Assembly: GCF_028885415.1 (NCBI RefSeq)
Contig: NZ_CP118527.1
Span: 9,238,001-9,302,000 of the forward strand
DNA from: Streptomyces coeruleorubidus
GTDB taxonomy: Bacteria > Actinomycetota > Actinomycetes > Streptomycetales > Streptomycetaceae
Length of the DNA stretch: 64,000 nt
Reading direction: 5' to 3'
Part shown: in pieces, positions 35,745 through 44,357 of the stretch
How positions within the stretch are numbered: the stretch's first letter is position 1
How the letters are laid out: each line of letters begins with the position of its first letter
Translations under genes and position numbers: made by a program
Notes under the pieces: generated by a model
The model's database searches: none
The model's input: the letters and a program-made list of their open reading frames with translations, nothing else
What the model was told of the DNA's origin: nothing

Positions 35745-37114
35745 TGACCACGGGAGTAGTTGTGCACTCCACGCACGCCACGGCCCATCTGGCCGCAACC
35801 ACCGACAAGAACCTGGAACTCGTCCTCCACGTCCTGCCCGCGATCGTGGTCATCCTGGCCGCCTCCGCCCTCTGCGGGCGCCTCGCCCTGATGGTGAAGC
35901 AGCCGCGGGTGCTGGGGGAGATGGTGGCCGGCGTCCTCCTCGGCCCCACTCTGTTCGGAGCGCTGTTCCCCTCGATACAGAAGGCGATCTTCACCCCTGA
36001 GGTGAAGCCCATCCTCTACGTCCTGAGCACCATCGGCCTGACCGTCTTCATGTTCCTGGTCGGCGCCGGCCTCGACCACGGCGGCGGTGCCGGCAAGAAG
36101 GACACGAAGAACGCCGCCGTCCTCGCCGTCTCCGGCATCGTCCCCTCCCTCCTGCTCGGCGCCGCCTATCTCCTCTACGACAAACTGTCCCGCCCCGACG
36201 TCAGCTCCTTCCAGTTCGCGCTCTTCATCGGCGGCGCCCTGTCGATCACAGCGTTCCCGATGCTGGCCCGCATCCTCTACGAGCGCCGACTGGAGAACTC
36301 CCGGCTCGGCCGGATGACCCTCCTGGGCGCCTCCATCGACGACGCCGCGGCCTGGTGCTTCCTCGCCGTCCTGTCGGCCATGCACACCGGGGCCGGGGCC
36401 ATGCACGTCCTGCGCATGATCGGCTTCACCGCCCTGTTCGCCCTGGTCATGCTGACCGTCGTGGCCCGGCTGCTGCGCCCGCTGGGTGCCAAGGTCGAGC
36501 GCACGGGCCACTTCGGCTTCGACCAGATGTACATCATCGTGGGCATCGTCCTGGTGGCCGGACTGTTCACCGACTACATCGGCATCTACTCCGTCTTCGG
36601 CGGCTTCATCGCCGGACTCGCCATGCCCCGCAACCCTGCCTTCCGTGCCGCGCTGCACAGCCGCATGATGGACATCGTCTGCGTCCTGCTGCTGCCGATC
36701 TTCTTCGCCTTCTCCGGACTCAACACCGAGCTCGGCGGAATCGCCGGCTGGGGCATGATCGGCCCGCTCCTGCTGATCCTGGCGGCGGGCTTCGTCGGCA
36801 AGTACGCGGGCTGCGCCCTCGCCATGCGCGGCGTCGGCTTCTCCTGGCGCGAATCCTGGGCGGTCGGCGGCCTGATGAACGCCCGCGGCCTGATGATCCT
36901 CATCTTCATCAACATCGGCCTCGCCCAGGGAATGATCACCAAGGAGGTCTTCTCCATGCTGGTCCTGGTCGCGGTCATCACGACCGCCGGCGCCATGCCG
37001 CTGTACCGCTGGGCCATGCCCGAGCGGCTCGAGCAGCGGATGTCCCCTCCGACGCCGGAGCCCAAGGCCGCCTCCGGATCGACCGCTCCCGAGCCGGAGC
37101 CCGTTCACGCCTGA
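35744..37114 (+). CDS. CPA2-family cation/proton antiporter
   Basis: The 456-residue product has about twelve helices and the Na+/H+ exchanger signature set: PRVLGEMVAGVLLGPTLFG, FMFLVGAGLDHG, GASIDDAAAWCFLAVL (the ion-binding Asp-Asp region near 200) and FFAFSGLNTELG. It exchanges Na+ or K+ for protons across the membrane. There is no C-terminal RCK domain, only a short Pro-rich tail. The ATG overlaps the preceding stop (TGATG), making it the third coupled gene. A strong hairpin follows immediately. Confidence 0.9.
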   Translation: MTTGVVVHSTHATAHLAATTDKNLELVLHVLPAIVVILAASALCGRLALMVKQPRVLGEMVAGVLLGPTLFGALFPSIQKAIFTPEVKPILYVLSTIGLTVFMFLVGAGLDHGGGAGKKDTKNAAVLAVSGIVPSLLLGAAYLLYDKLSRPDVSSFQFALFIGGALSITAFPMLARILYERRLENSRLGRMTLLGASIDDAAAWCFLAVLSAMHTGAGAMHVLRMIGFTALFALVMLTVVARLLRPLGAKVERTGHFGFDQMYIIVGIVLVAGLFTDYIGIYSVFGGFIAGLAMPRNPAFRAALHSRMMDIVCVLLLPIFFAFSGLNTELGGIAGWGMIGPLLLILAAGFVGKYAGCALAMRGVGFSWRESWAVGGLMNARGLMILIFINIGLAQGMITKEVFSMLVLVAVITTAGAMPLYRWAMPERLEQRMSPPTPEPKAASGSTAPEPEPVHA

Positions 37115-37120
37115 CCCAGT

Positions 37121-37152
37121 GGCCGGCCGGGCGCGCGAGCGCCCGGCCGGCC
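37121..37152 (+). terminator. Strong hairpin terminator after the antiporter
   Basis: Perfect 14-base arms GGCCGGCCGGGCGC and GCGCCCGGCCGGCC with a four-base loop lie seven bases after the antiporter stop. It should end or attenuate the operon before the symporter gene. Confidence 0.8.
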
Positions 37153-37202
37153 CTTACGCCATCACCCGCTTCGAAGCCCTTCGTCCCCGCACGGGAGCAG
37201 CC

Positions 37203-38858
37203 ATGCCCAACGGCGTGAACGGCGTCGCCCTCGCCGTCTTTCTCTTCTTCTTCCTGGCCGTCACGGTCATGGGCTTCCTCGCCTCGCGCTGGCGCAGAGC
37301 CGAGAACGAGCACAGCCTCGACGAATGGGGCCTGGGCGGCCGGTCGTTCGGCACGTGGATCACCTGGTTCCTGCTCGGCGGCGACGTCTACACGGCCTAT
37401 ACGTTCGTGGCGGTCCCGGCCGCGATCTACGCGGCGGGCGCGGCCGGCTTCTTCGCGGTGCCGTACACGATCCTCGTCTACCCCCTGATCTTCACCTTCC
37501 TGCCCAGGCTGTGGTCCGTGTGCCACCGGCACGGATACGTCACCACGGCGGACTTCGTCCGCGGCCGCTTCGGCTCGAAGGGCCTGTCACTGGCCGTGGC
37601 CTTCACGGGCATCCTGGCGACCATGCCGTACATCGCGCTCCAACTGGTCGGCATCCAGGCCGTGCTGGACGTGATGGGCGTCGGCGGCGGTGAGAACACG
37701 AACTGGTTCATCAAGGACCTGCCACTGCTGATCGCCTTCGGCGTGCTGGCCGCGTACACCTACTCCTCGGGCCTGCGCGCCCCCGCCATGATCGCCTTCG
37801 TGAAGGACACGCTGATCTACGTGGTCATCGTCGTCGCCATCATCTACATCCCGATCAAGCTGGGCGGGTTCGACGACATCTTCGCCGAGGCCGGCGAGGC
37901 GTACAGCCAGACCGACCCCGAGACCGGCAAGCCACGCGGCGCCCTGGTCAGCGCCCCCGAGGCGCAATGGACCTACGCCACCCTGGCGCTGGGTTCGGCG
38001 ATGGCCATGTTCATGTACCCGCACTCGATCACTGCGACGCTGTCCTCCCGCAGCCGTGACGTGATCAGGCGCAGTACGACGGTGATGCCCCTCTACACCC
38101 TGATGCTGGGCCTGCTGGCGCTGCTGGGCTTCATGGCGATCGCGGCCGGGATCAAGGTGCAGAACGGGCAGCTGGCGATCCCGCAGCTGTTCGAGACCAT
38201 GTTCCCGGACTGGTTCGCGGGCGTGGCCTTCGCGGCGATCGGCATCGGGGCCCTGGTCCCGGCCGCCATCATGTCCATCGCGGCCGCGAACCTCTTCACC
38301 CGCAACATCTACAGGGACTTCATCAAGCCCGACGCCACGCCGGCGCAGGAGACCAAGGTCTCCAAGCTCGTCTCGCTGCTGGTGAAGGTGGGCGCCCTGG
38401 CCTTCGTCCTCACCATGGACAAGACGGTCGCCATCAACTTCCAGCTGCTGGGCGGCATCTGGATCCTGCAGACCTTCCCGGCCCTGGTCGGCGGCCTGTT
38501 CACCCGCTGGTTCCACCGCTGGGCCCTGCTCGCCGGCTGGGCGGTCGGCATGATCTACGGCACGGTCGCCGCGTACGGCGTCGCCTCGCCGACCCAGAAG
38601 CACTTCGGCGGCTCCTCGAAGGAGATCCCCGGCATCGGCGAGATCGGCTACATCGGCCTCACGGCATTCGTGCTCAACGTGGCCGTGACGGTGGGGCTCA
38701 CCTTCGTCCTGAAGGCGGCCAACGCCCCTGAGGGCATCGACGTCACGTCCCCCGCGGACTACACGGCGGATGCGGTGGAAGCGGGCGAGAGGACGGGCGC
38801 GGCGCGGACGGCGACGCCCGCCGCTCCCACCCTCCGCCCGGGCAACGACCCCGGCTGA
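37203..38858 (+). CDS. Sodium:solute symporter (MctP-like monocarboxylate type)
   Basis: The 551-residue product has about thirteen helices and SSS signatures: HSLDEWGLGGRSFGTWITWF, LGGDVYTAYTFVAVPAA, MPYIALQLVGIQAVL and AAIMSIAAANLFTRNIYRD. It resembles the MctP group that imports pyruvate, lactate or acetate. Streptomyces copies usually have a small DUF3311 gene just upstream, and none is present here. GGGAGC precedes the ATG at 37203. The hairpin in front implies its own promoter or read-through. Confidence 0.9.
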   Translation: MPNGVNGVALAVFLFFFLAVTVMGFLASRWRRAENEHSLDEWGLGGRSFGTWITWFLLGGDVYTAYTFVAVPAAIYAAGAAGFFAVPYTILVYPLIFTFLPRLWSVCHRHGYVTTADFVRGRFGSKGLSLAVAFTGILATMPYIALQLVGIQAVLDVMGVGGGENTNWFIKDLPLLIAFGVLAAYTYSSGLRAPAMIAFVKDTLIYVVIVVAIIYIPIKLGGFDDIFAEAGEAYSQTDPETGKPRGALVSAPEAQWTYATLALGSAMAMFMYPHSITATLSSRSRDVIRRSTTVMPLYTLMLGLLALLGFMAIAAGIKVQNGQLAIPQLFETMFPDWFAGVAFAAIGIGALVPAAIMSIAAANLFTRNIYRDFIKPDATPAQETKVSKLVSLLVKVGALAFVLTMDKTVAINFQLLGGIWILQTFPALVGGLFTRWFHRWALLAGWAVGMIYGTVAAYGVASPTQKHFGGSSKEIPGIGEIGYIGLTAFVLNVAVTVGLTFVLKAANAPEGIDVTSPADYTADAVEAGERTGAARTATPAAPTLRPGNDPG

Positions 38859-38877
38859 GAGGCGGGCCCGCCAACGT

Positions 38878-39477
38878 CTATGCCGCCGCCCGGTCTGCGA
38901 TCGAGTCCAGGGCGGCGGCCACTGTCCGTCGGAGCGTCGCGGCGTCGGCACCCGCACGTGAGCGCAGGTTGACGCCGTAGGCGAGCAACGCCAGCAGGTC
39001 CGCGGACGCGGCGGGATCGGCGCCGGGGGCGAGCTGCCCCCGGGCCTGTGCGGTGACGAGGGCCGCGTACATCGCGTCACGCAACTCTTGGTGGTGCCGG
39101 TCCAGGAGGGCGCGTACCTCGGGGTCGCTGTTCTCGGTCCCGGCATGCGCGTTGGAGACCATGCAGCCCCAGCGGGCGTACTCGCCCGAGCAACGCGCCT
39201 TGATCAGACCGGCGAAGAACTCGACCACGGCGGGCAGCCCGCGCTCGTCCTCCGCCAGGCGCCGAAACATCGGCTCGGATCGCTGCTCCAGATAGCGGCG
39301 CAGCGCGGCGAGGTAGAGCTCCTGCTTGCCGCCGAACGTGGCGTACAGGCTGGAACGGTTGAGCCCGGTCGCGGTCACCACGTCCTGGATCCCGGTCGAT
39401 GCCACGCCCTGCCGCCAGAACAGCCGCACCACGGTCTCCAGGGTGGCGTCCGGGTCGAAGTGCTTGATATCCGGCAT
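38878..39477 (-). CDS. TetR-family repressor
   Basis: The 199-residue product has an N-terminal helix-turn-helix (about 10-55: LFWRQGVASTGIQDVVTATG, LNRSSLYATFGGKQELYL) and a C-terminal domain typical of the NemR/AcrR-like group, with cysteines at KARCSGEY and RWGCMVS. Cysteines in this position often sense electrophiles or oxidants. A 24-bp palindrome begins 13 bases upstream of its ATG, and another copy precedes the divergent peroxiredoxin-like gene. Autoregulation and control of that gene are therefore likely. Confidence 0.88.
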   Translation of the reverse strand: MPDIKHFDPDATLETVVRLFWRQGVASTGIQDVVTATGLNRSSLYATFGGKQELYLAALRRYLEQRSEPMFRRLAEDERGLPAVVEFFAGLIKARCSGEYARWGCMVSNAHAGTENSDPEVRALLDRHHQELRDAMYAALVTAQARGQLAPGADPAASADLLALLAYGVNLRSRAGADAATLRRTVAAALDSIADRAAA

Positions 39478-39489
39478 GTTTCACCCGCC

Positions 39490-39513
39490 ATCTTGAAATA
39501 GTAATTCCAAGAT
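39490..39513. promoter_or_regulatory. TetR-type operator, site B (own promoter)
   Basis: ATCTTGAAAT, four bases, then ATTCCAAGAT. The half-sites match with one mismatch and the same 10-4-10 spacing as sites A and C. Its position 13 bases before the tetR start fits autorepression. Confidence 0.75.
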
Positions 39514-39836
39514 ACTCGCTGTTCAACGCGCCGCAAAGGCGCTGACAGACACAAGGCCGACAAGCTACCGCCCCCGTGCGCGAAGGCGTCCAGCTTCGTC
39601 CACGATCCGCGCGAGCGGCGCCGCGCGCCGTGACCATGCCCCCATGAATCGCATACCAGCTCTCTGGACGGCCGCATACGGGTCGCAGACCCCTCGCCTC
39701 CGCCGCTTCCTCGCACGCCGCGTGGTCCATCTCGGCGCCTTCATCCGGGCACTCGCCCTGGCCGACCACCGTCCCTTCACCAGCCTCTGACGCATCGGCA
39801 GCTCCGGACGACTGGCGCGGGGCCACGCATGCCTCT
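39514..39836. other. Divergent spacer between TetR and peroxiredoxin-like genes
   Basis: I see no confident gene in these 323 bases. A 48-codon plus-strand frame (39644-39790) starting MNRIPALWTAAYGSQTPRLR is open, but it is arginine-rich, has no ribosome-binding site and no known relative. The stretch more likely holds an untranslated promoter zone or an old remnant. Confidence 0.3.
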
Positions 39837-39860
39837 ATCTTGGAACGAACATTTCAAGAT
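39837..39860. promoter_or_regulatory. TetR-type operator, site C (peroxiredoxin-like promoter)
   Basis: ATCTTGGAAC, four bases, then ATTTCAAGAT. It has the same core and spacing as sites A and B and ends 40 bases before the ATG of the peroxiredoxin-like gene, in operator position. Confidence 0.75.
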
Positions 39861-39900
39861 TGGGTCCCGCTCCAGTCGCCAACCAGGAGGAACCAGCACC

Positions 39901-40551
39901 ATGACGACCCTCAACGCCGAACTGCGTACCTTCTACGAAGCGCGTCAGCAGCAGATCCCAGCCGAGATCCGGGAGATCATGCAGCGGGCCGGCCAGGAAC
40001 TCGCCGACTCCGGCCAGGCCGACCGCGCCCTGACCGTCGGCGCGCAGGCCCCGCGCTTCAGCCATCCCTCCGCGACCGGGCAGACCCTGGCCCTGGACGA
40101 GCTGCTGGCCGACGGCCCGGTCGTCCTGACCTTCTACCGCGGAGCCTGGTGCCCCTACTGCAACATCGCACTGCGCTCCCTCCAGCAGCACCACGACGCC
40201 ATCACCGCGCGCGGCGCCCGCCTGGTCGCCGTCTCCCCGCAGATCCCCGACGAGTCCCTCACCCTCACCGAGAAGCACGACCTCGCCTTCGACGTCCTCA
40301 GCGACGTCGGATCCGACACCGCCAAGCAGTACGGGCTCGCCTTCGACCTCCCCGACGACCTCGCCGCCGTCTACGACAAGCTCGGCTTCGACCTCCAGCG
40401 CGTCAACGGCGGCCACCCCCGCACCCTCCCGCTGCCCGCCACCTACGTCATCGACCGCGACGGCGTCATCCGCTGGGCCTTCGTCGACACCGACTACACC
40501 GCCCGTGCCGAACCGGCCGACATCATCGCCGCCCTCGATGCCTTGAACTGA
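39901..40551 (+). CDS. Peroxiredoxin-like protein (AhpC/TSA family)
   Basis: The 216-residue product has the thioredoxin-fold core TFYRGAWCPYC with Cys84 and Cys87, then LVAVSPQIPDESL and a YVIDRDGVIRWAFVD strand. A helical N-terminal extension (1-45) is typical of the peroxiredoxin-like group with a CxxC in the active site. It probably reduces peroxides or other thiol-reactive compounds. CCAGGAGGAACC gives a good ribosome-binding site. The operator upstream links it to the divergent TetR, which suggests induction by oxidants or electrophiles. Confidence 0.9.
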   Translation: MTTLNAELRTFYEARQQQIPAEIREIMQRAGQELADSGQADRALTVGAQAPRFSHPSATGQTLALDELLADGPVVLTFYRGAWCPYCNIALRSLQQHHDAITARGARLVAVSPQIPDESLTLTEKHDLAFDVLSDVGSDTAKQYGLAFDLPDDLAAVYDKLGFDLQRVNGGHPRTLPLPATYVIDRDGVIRWAFVDTDYTARAEPADIIAALDALN

Positions 40552-40615
40552 GCAAGCATCGAGCAGCGGAGGCAGGCGTGTTCATGCGCGCAGGAGGTGC
40601 CGAACACCGCTGTTC

Positions 40616-40644
40616 AGCCCCGACCGGTGCCTCCGGCCGGGGCT
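40616..40644 (+). terminator. Hairpin after the peroxiredoxin-like gene
   Basis: Arms AGCCCCG (40616-40622) and CGGGGCT (40638-40644) pair, with a further CCGG/CCGG pair inside. It lies 65 bases after the stop codon. Confidence 0.6.
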
Positions 40645-40707
40645 GCTGTGTTGTGGCGCCCGGCCCGGAACACCCCCTCAGGTTGCGCGGGATGATGAGG
40701 TGGCACC

Positions 40708-41265
40708 GTGACCAACCACGATGAGGCGGCGGCCGTCCGACCGTTGACACTGGCTTGGGTGAGTCGGCACTTGGACATCGGCGAACGGATCGTCAGAACC
40801 GAGGCGCTGCAGGGCGGCATCACTGCCGAAATGCGGAGGCTGACCATCGGCACGCGGGACGGAGGCACCCGTGACCTGGTGCTGCGGAGCTTCGTCGACC
40901 CGTTCTACGTGAGGCACGCCGAGGACTGGCTGCACAGGGAGGCCGGCGCCCTGACCCTGCTCACGGGGACCGGCGTGCCGGCTCCTGGACTGGTCGCGGT
41001 TGATCCAACCGCCGAGCATTGCGAGTATCCGTCGCTCCTGATGACACATCTGGCGGGCCGGACGGTCCTCGGCGATGAGGGATTGGAGACGCGCGTTCCT
41101 CTGCTGGCCCGTCAACTCGTGGCCATCCACGCGATATGACCCGCCGTGCGGCCCCGGGAGTATGTGGCGTTGACGACCGCCGACACCGTCGTCACTCCGA
41201 AGGGCGCCGACGCGGCGGTATGGTCTACCGAACACCGTGCAGCTCTACTGGACGGACTCCGGTGA
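40708..41265 (+). pseudogene. Aminoglycoside-phosphotransferase-fold gene with a nonsense codon and lost 3' half
   Basis: The N-lobe is normal for about 140 residues (ITAEMRRLTIGTRDGG, REAGALTLLTGTGVPAPGLV, LLMTHLAGRTVL, LLARQLVAIHAI). It is cut by a TGA at 41137-41139. The same frame then continues PAVRPREYVALTTADTVVTP and KGADAAVW, which matches the expected family sequence. A CGA to TGA change in an IHAxRP-type motif is therefore the simplest explanation. After ADAAVW the similarity ends and a stop follows at 41263. The catalytic HxDxxPxN loop is absent. Confidence 0.6.
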
Positions 41266-41396
41266 GCGATTCAACCGGCGCGACCCCTGCAACACACGGG
41301 GCGAGATGCGCCGTTGAGGACGTAGGGGGAGACCTCACGGCGACGGAAGGGCCCGGCCGCCCAACGGGATGCTGTTGGTTGATGCGGGCCTGGTTG

Positions 41397-41427
41397 CTTC
41401 GCCCCGTCGCTATGCGGCGGGGCGAAG
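41397..41427. terminator. Strong hairpin
   Basis: Perfect ten-base arms CTTCGCCCCG and CGGGGCGAAG enclose an 11-base loop that can pair further. It lies between two pseudogenes and probably ended transcription of one of them. Confidence 0.6.
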
Positions 41428-41469
41428 TCCTGTCAGGGGGCTGGTTGCTGGGATGGTCATGAGCCGGGG

Positions 41470-41730
41470 CCGCGGCGAGCTTGATCGGGCACTGGTTACC
41501 GTCGCCGAGCTGGCCGGAGACGAGTGAGGCGACTCCGGACGTGAGGGTGTTCAGTTCCGGGCTCTGCAGGGACACGATGAAGAAGATCCGGAAGGTGCTC
41601 GCGCCGTCGATCCGGGCCGCTTCCTCGACGCTGACGGGGATCGACTCGAAGAACTGCTTCATGATGAACACTCCCGCGGCGTCGGCGAGAAGCGGAACGA
41701 TCATGCCTGAGCAGGAGTACATCCCGGGCG
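41470..41730 (-). pseudogene. Sugar ABC-transporter permease remnant (MalG type)
   Basis: The minus strand reads MIVPLLADAAGVFIMKQFFE, SIPVSVEEAARIDGASTFRI, then FFIVSLQSPELNTLTSGVAS. EEAARIDGAS is the EAA loop by which sugar-importer permeases contact their ATPase. Between the EAA segment and ELNTLTSG, the following membrane helices have been deleted. Both ends are missing. It lies in the same open frame as a DUF4157 remnant, which creates an artificial chimera. Confidence 0.6.
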
Positions 41731-41862
41731 CGGGCGCGGGTGAGACCGGGGCGAGGGCTGGCTGCCGGTCGTCGCGGTCATGAACGCGACGGAACGGACC
41801 CGGCCGCAGCCGGCCGGCGTGCCCGGCCGCGGCCCGCTCGGTACGGCCCGATCCGGCCGGCA

Positions 41863-42060
41863 CCGGCCCGCCGCGCGCCTGCTGGACCGTGTGCGTCACC
41901 TCATGGGCGATCAGCCGCCGCCCGGCGGCATCGTGCGGACGGTACTCGCCGGCTCCGAAGACGACGTCCAGGCCGACCGTGTAGGCCCGCGCCCCCACCG
42001 CGTTCGCCGACCGGGTGGCGTCGTCGGACAGGTGCAGCCGTAGGCGTTCACAGCCTTCTC
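41863..42060 (-). pseudogene. DUF4157 (eCIS core, HExxH) remnant
   Basis: The minus strand reads RLRLHLSDDATRSANAVGAR, AYTVGLDVVFGAGEYRPHDA, AGRRLIAHEVTHTVQQARG. HEVTH is the zinc-metallopeptidase motif of the DUF4157 domain associated with extracellular contractile injection systems. The rest of the protein is missing on both sides, and no other eCIS gene is in the window. It is a remnant immediately downstream of the protease-nuclease gene. Confidence 0.6.
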
Positions 42061-42098
42061 GGCCCTTTCAGCTCTGTCCGCCATGACGCCGGATCCCC

Positions 42099-44357
42099 TC
42101 AGGGCCAGACCCCGGAGAAGTCGATCTCGCGGGCCCACTCCGGATGGTCTATCAGCGGATTGCGGTTGCCCTGGATCTCCGCGATGGCGGCGTTGCGGTG
42201 CCGCTCGTACTCGGTGACCGGCTCGGTCTCGTGCCACTGAAGCAGGACGGGCAGCCGGTCCTCGGGGAACTCGCGTGCGGTGTCGCCGACTTGGGCCGGA
42301 TAACGGAGCAGGAAGTACAGGGTGGCCCGGGAGACCGCTCCCTTGCCGTTCACCGGCTCGAATCCCACGCTCTCGCGCATCCCGCATTCGTCCCGGACCG
42401 CTTCCTCGAAGTCAGGGAAGTCGAAGTACGGGAAGTTGCCGCGGAAACTGTTGCAGCCGACCTCGCACGCGAACAGGTGGTGCAGGTCGCCCCGCATCGG
42501 CTCCTGCTTGGCGAACCACGACTGCGGCACCACGTGCTCGCAGTTGAACGGCATCGACGCCTCCAGCGCGTCGAATTCCGCCTCGAACTCGGCCGGACCC
42601 GCCGTGCTCTCCTGGAGCAGTAGTTCCTGCACCCTGGCCAGCCGCGCCTCGGCGACGGCCGCGTCCGCCCGTATCAGCTCCTCGGGGGAGAAGTCCTTGC
42701 CCGAGTAGATGCTGCGCAGCCGGCCGTTCTTGTGCAGGTCGACCCAGGGGTAGACCAGCCGCATCGGCTTGTAGCGGGGCTGCGGGGTGTGGGTCTCCTC
42801 CAGCAGCGCGGTGAGCGCACGGCGTAGCGCGTCGCCGTCGCCGGTGTCCACGCTCGCGTAGTACGCCTCGCGTGCCGCCGCGTCGGCGGTCCGGTCGTAG
42901 TACGGACGCTCCTGTGCGAGCCGGTGGTTGATCAGCGCGGCGTCGACGTCCTTCTCGACCGCCGACACGACGTCCGTCCGCCCGGCCGAGGACTGCGGCG
43001 CTGCCGTCGGCGTCGGCGCGAGGGTGGGCACGGAGGCGAGGAGGCCCGCTGACGAGACCGACGCGGCTGACGAGACCGACGGGGTGCCGAAGCCGACGGT
43101 GATCCGCAGCGGGATGGTGAGCTGCGCGGCCCCGTCGGCCACCGGCGACGGCAGGCCCTGTGCCTGCGCCTGTTCCTGTGCCTTCGTGTGCGCCTGGGCC
43201 CGTGACCCGTCGGCACCCATCAGGGAGGAGCCGCCGTCCGCCGTGGGCATGGGCATGGGCGGGGCGCTCTCCACGGGCGACGGCGTGAGCCCGGTGGTGA
43301 AGACCTCGTCCCTCAGCCGCGCCGCCTCACCGGTCAGACTGACCTCGTGCAGCGCGCTCAGCACCCGGCTGATCCGCACGCCCTCGTTGGCCCGCCACGC
43401 CAGTTGCTGGTCGCCCATGTCCGGGCGCCACACCGAGCCGTCGACGCTCAGCGGTCGGCCCTGGTCGTCGGTCTTCGGGACGGCCGAGTGGTGCAGGGCG
43501 ACGACCTCCCACTGGTCGTTGAAGACGGGCGAACCCGACGAGCCCTCACGGGTGTCGGACTCGTAGTGCAGGAACCGCTCCAGCACGTCGACGATCTGGT
43601 TCTCGCGCAGCGCGATCTGCTTCGGCTCGCCCCGCGGGTGCTGGATGATGTTGACGAACTCCCCGATGATGACTTTCCCCTGCGCCTCGCTAAGGACCAG
43701 TCGGCCGAACGACGACAGCGCCTCCCCCTGCGTGCCGCGCGGGGCCACCGCGACGAGGCTGTAGTCCAGCGCCCGGTCGGTGACGAAGAACCGCTGCGGC
43801 TCCAGCGCGAAGACGGCCGGCACCAGCGGGCCACCGTCGACGCCGTCCTGGAACGCGAAGGCGACCCTGCTGCGGTTCGCGTCCTCGGGGCTGCGCAGCA
43901 CATGGTTGTTGGTGAGCAGCAGGGACGGGGACACCATGAAGCCGGTGCCGTGTCCGCCGCCCGGTCCGGTGATGGTGACCCGGCCGACCGAGCGGGCGAC
44001 CTGGAAGCCCTCCTCCAGGAACGCCACCGGGGCGAGGTTGTTGCGCCCGATGATGCGCTCCAGGCCCAGCACCTCACTGGTGAAGGCCTCCGGGGGCAGT
44101 TGCAGGGTGCTTCCCGCGCTGCTGGCGGGCTCCGTCGGCGTCCGCTCGATCGCCCGCGCCATCGCCCAGTCGGCGCCGAGCCGCGCCAGCCGCTTCTCGA
44201 CCCGCTCGGGGGCGTCGGCGTACAGCACGCCGCGCGTCTCGAGAACGGTCTGGTTTCTCTCCCGCTGTGCGGTCCGGTTCTCGTAGCGTGCCGCGGCCAT
44301 CGTCAGTTGCGACAGATAGTCCGACTCTCGTTCGGAAGCGAGTTCCGCCGTGGCCAT
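42099..44357 (-). CDS. Trypsin-like serine protease fused to an endonuclease I domain
   Basis: The 752-residue protein has three parts. A helical N-terminal region (1-95) comes first. Then comes a trypsin/V8-like protease (about 100-300) with His152 (TNNHVL), Asp198 (RALDYSLVAV) and Ser274 in GSSGSPVF. After a Pro/Ala/Gln-rich linker (about 340-450), a C-terminal endonuclease I domain carries the EndA-type core CEHVVPQSWF (606-615) and GDLHHLFACE (623-632). EndoI enzymes cut DNA non-specifically. No signal peptide is visible, so it is probably cytoplasmic. The protease may cleave a partner or its own linker to release the nuclease. AGGAGGTGGATC precedes the ATG. No operon partner is intact. 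Confidence 0.85.
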   Translation of the reverse strand: MATAELASERESDYLSQLTMAAARYENRTAQRERNQTVLETRGVLYADAPERVEKRLARLGADWAMARAIERTPTEPASSAGSTLQLPPEAFTSEVLGLERIIGRNNLAPVAFLEEGFQVARSVGRVTITGPGGGHGTGFMVSPSLLLTNNHVLRSPEDANRSRVAFAFQDGVDGGPLVPAVFALEPQRFFVTDRALDYSLVAVAPRGTQGEALSSFGRLVLSEAQGKVIIGEFVNIIQHPRGEPKQIALRENQIVDVLERFLHYESDTREGSSGSPVFNDQWEVVALHHSAVPKTDDQGRPLSVDGSVWRPDMGDQQLAWRANEGVRISRVLSALHEVSLTGEAARLRDEVFTTGLTPSPVESAPPMPMPTADGGSSLMGADGSRAQAHTKAQEQAQAQGLPSPVADGAAQLTIPLRITVGFGTPSVSSAASVSSAGLLASVPTLAPTPTAAPQSSAGRTDVVSAVEKDVDAALINHRLAQERPYYDRTADAAAREAYYASVDTGDGDALRRALTALLEETHTPQPRYKPMRLVYPWVDLHKNGRLRSIYSGKDFSPEELIRADAAVAEARLARVQELLLQESTAGPAEFEAEFDALEASMPFNCEHVVPQSWFAKQEPMRGDLHHLFACEVGCNSFRGNFPYFDFPDFEEAVRDECGMRESVGFEPVNGKGAVSRATLYFLLRYPAQVGDTAREFPEDRLPVLLQWHETEPVTEYERHRNAAIAEIQGNRNPLIDHPEWAREIDFSGVWP

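Noticed and set aside
39644..39790. A 48-residue small protein in the TetR-peroxiredoxin spacer
   Set aside because: No ribosome-binding site, no recognised relative and Arg-rich composition.
41225..41998. A single 257-residue protein
   Set aside because: It joins pieces of two unrelated families with deletions, so it is treated as two remnants.
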